From Dasyornis broadbenti (Eukaryota > Chordata > Aves > Passeriformes > Dasyornithidae): a stretch of 64,000 bases of DNA. The position numbers and the translations under genes were made by a program. Of this stretch, positions 63,964 through 64,000 are shown in pieces. Where the stretch lies: the NCBI GenBank assembly GCA_013397935.1, contig VZRN01004657.1:1264743-1328742 (forward strand), given 5' to 3'. Within the stretch, counting starts at the first letter, position 1; every line of letters starts with the position of its first letter. The notes under the pieces are model-generated. The model saw only the letters and a list, made by a program, of their open reading frames with translations. It was not told where the DNA came from and made no database searches.

Positions 63964-64000
63964 AATGTGGATTTAACCTTGGAGCAGTTCCAGCTGTGTT

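Larger units (their letters stand above)
45392..64000 (+). other. ADAMTS19: ADAMTS19 intron 7 (5' 18.6 kb; continues beyond window)
   Basis: Begins GTAAGT at 45392. I looked for the expected next exon (SGMCS-type segment, then the HExxHxxGxxH zinc helix) and did not see it by eye, so the intron appears to run off the right edge. Content: CR1 copies at 48.47-48.82 and 61.03-61.47 kb, poly-T/poly-A runs and T/G tracts. From 48.9-54.9, 55-57.5 and 57.6-61 kb I recognise no gene or repeat family beyond short simple repeats. Confidence 0.75.

Noticed and set aside
1..64000. CRISPR arrays, prokaryotic operons, phage or plasmid features
   Set aside because: Interrupted eukaryotic gene, CR1 repeats and base composition show vertebrate nuclear DNA; no regularly spaced repeats were seen.

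Overview
This window is vertebrate, almost certainly avian, nuclear DNA. It is AT-rich and gene-poor, with GT-AG introns up to 24 kb. Its identifiable repeats are mainly CR1 LINE 3' ends with the (ATTCTRTGA)n-type tail, the dominant repeat of bird genomes. One repeat at 19345-19480 has a tRNA-Ile-like head fused to a CR1-like tail. That is the architecture of TguSINE1, a family described from passerines, so a songbird or relative is the best guess. This is inference, not proof.

The one gene I can support is the 5' part of ADAMTS19, a secreted zinc metalloprotease, on the + strand. Seven coding exons join in frame through GT-AG introns: 169-235, 1294-1904, 25982-26147, 32878-33050, 33998-34081, 34896-35053 and 45348-45391. 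Together they encode about 434 residues: signal peptide, prodomain with a long Gly/Pro/acidic low-complexity stretch, two basic processing sites, and the first part of the reprolysin-type catalytic domain. The zinc-binding helix, disintegrin-like, thrombospondin-1, Cys-rich, spacer and PLAC parts are not in the window. Intron 7 runs at least 18.6 kb to the right edge. The left edge (1 to about 400) is a GC- and CpG-rich island holding the first exon and presumably the promoter.

Layout: 1-1904 island, exons 1-2 and a microsatellite-rich intron 1. 1905-25981 is giant intron 2, with CR1 copies, the tRNA-headed SINE, a repeat related to a common avian element at 22.66-23.06 kb, and homopurine/homopyrimidine tracts. 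25982-35053 holds exons 3-6. 35054-45347 is intron 6 with a tail-to-tail CR1 pair. 45348-45391 is exon 7. 45392-64000 is intron 7 with two more CR1 copies and long T and T/G tracts. Two N runs (31845-31853 and 63024) lie inside or next to poly-T and mark assembly uncertainty.

I found no second confident gene, no RNA gene, and no evidence of an undescribed system. The best leads for follow-up are an exon-like minus-strand ORF at 28000-28236, two possible conserved non-coding elements, a few perfect inverted repeats, and the gene's variable prodomain.
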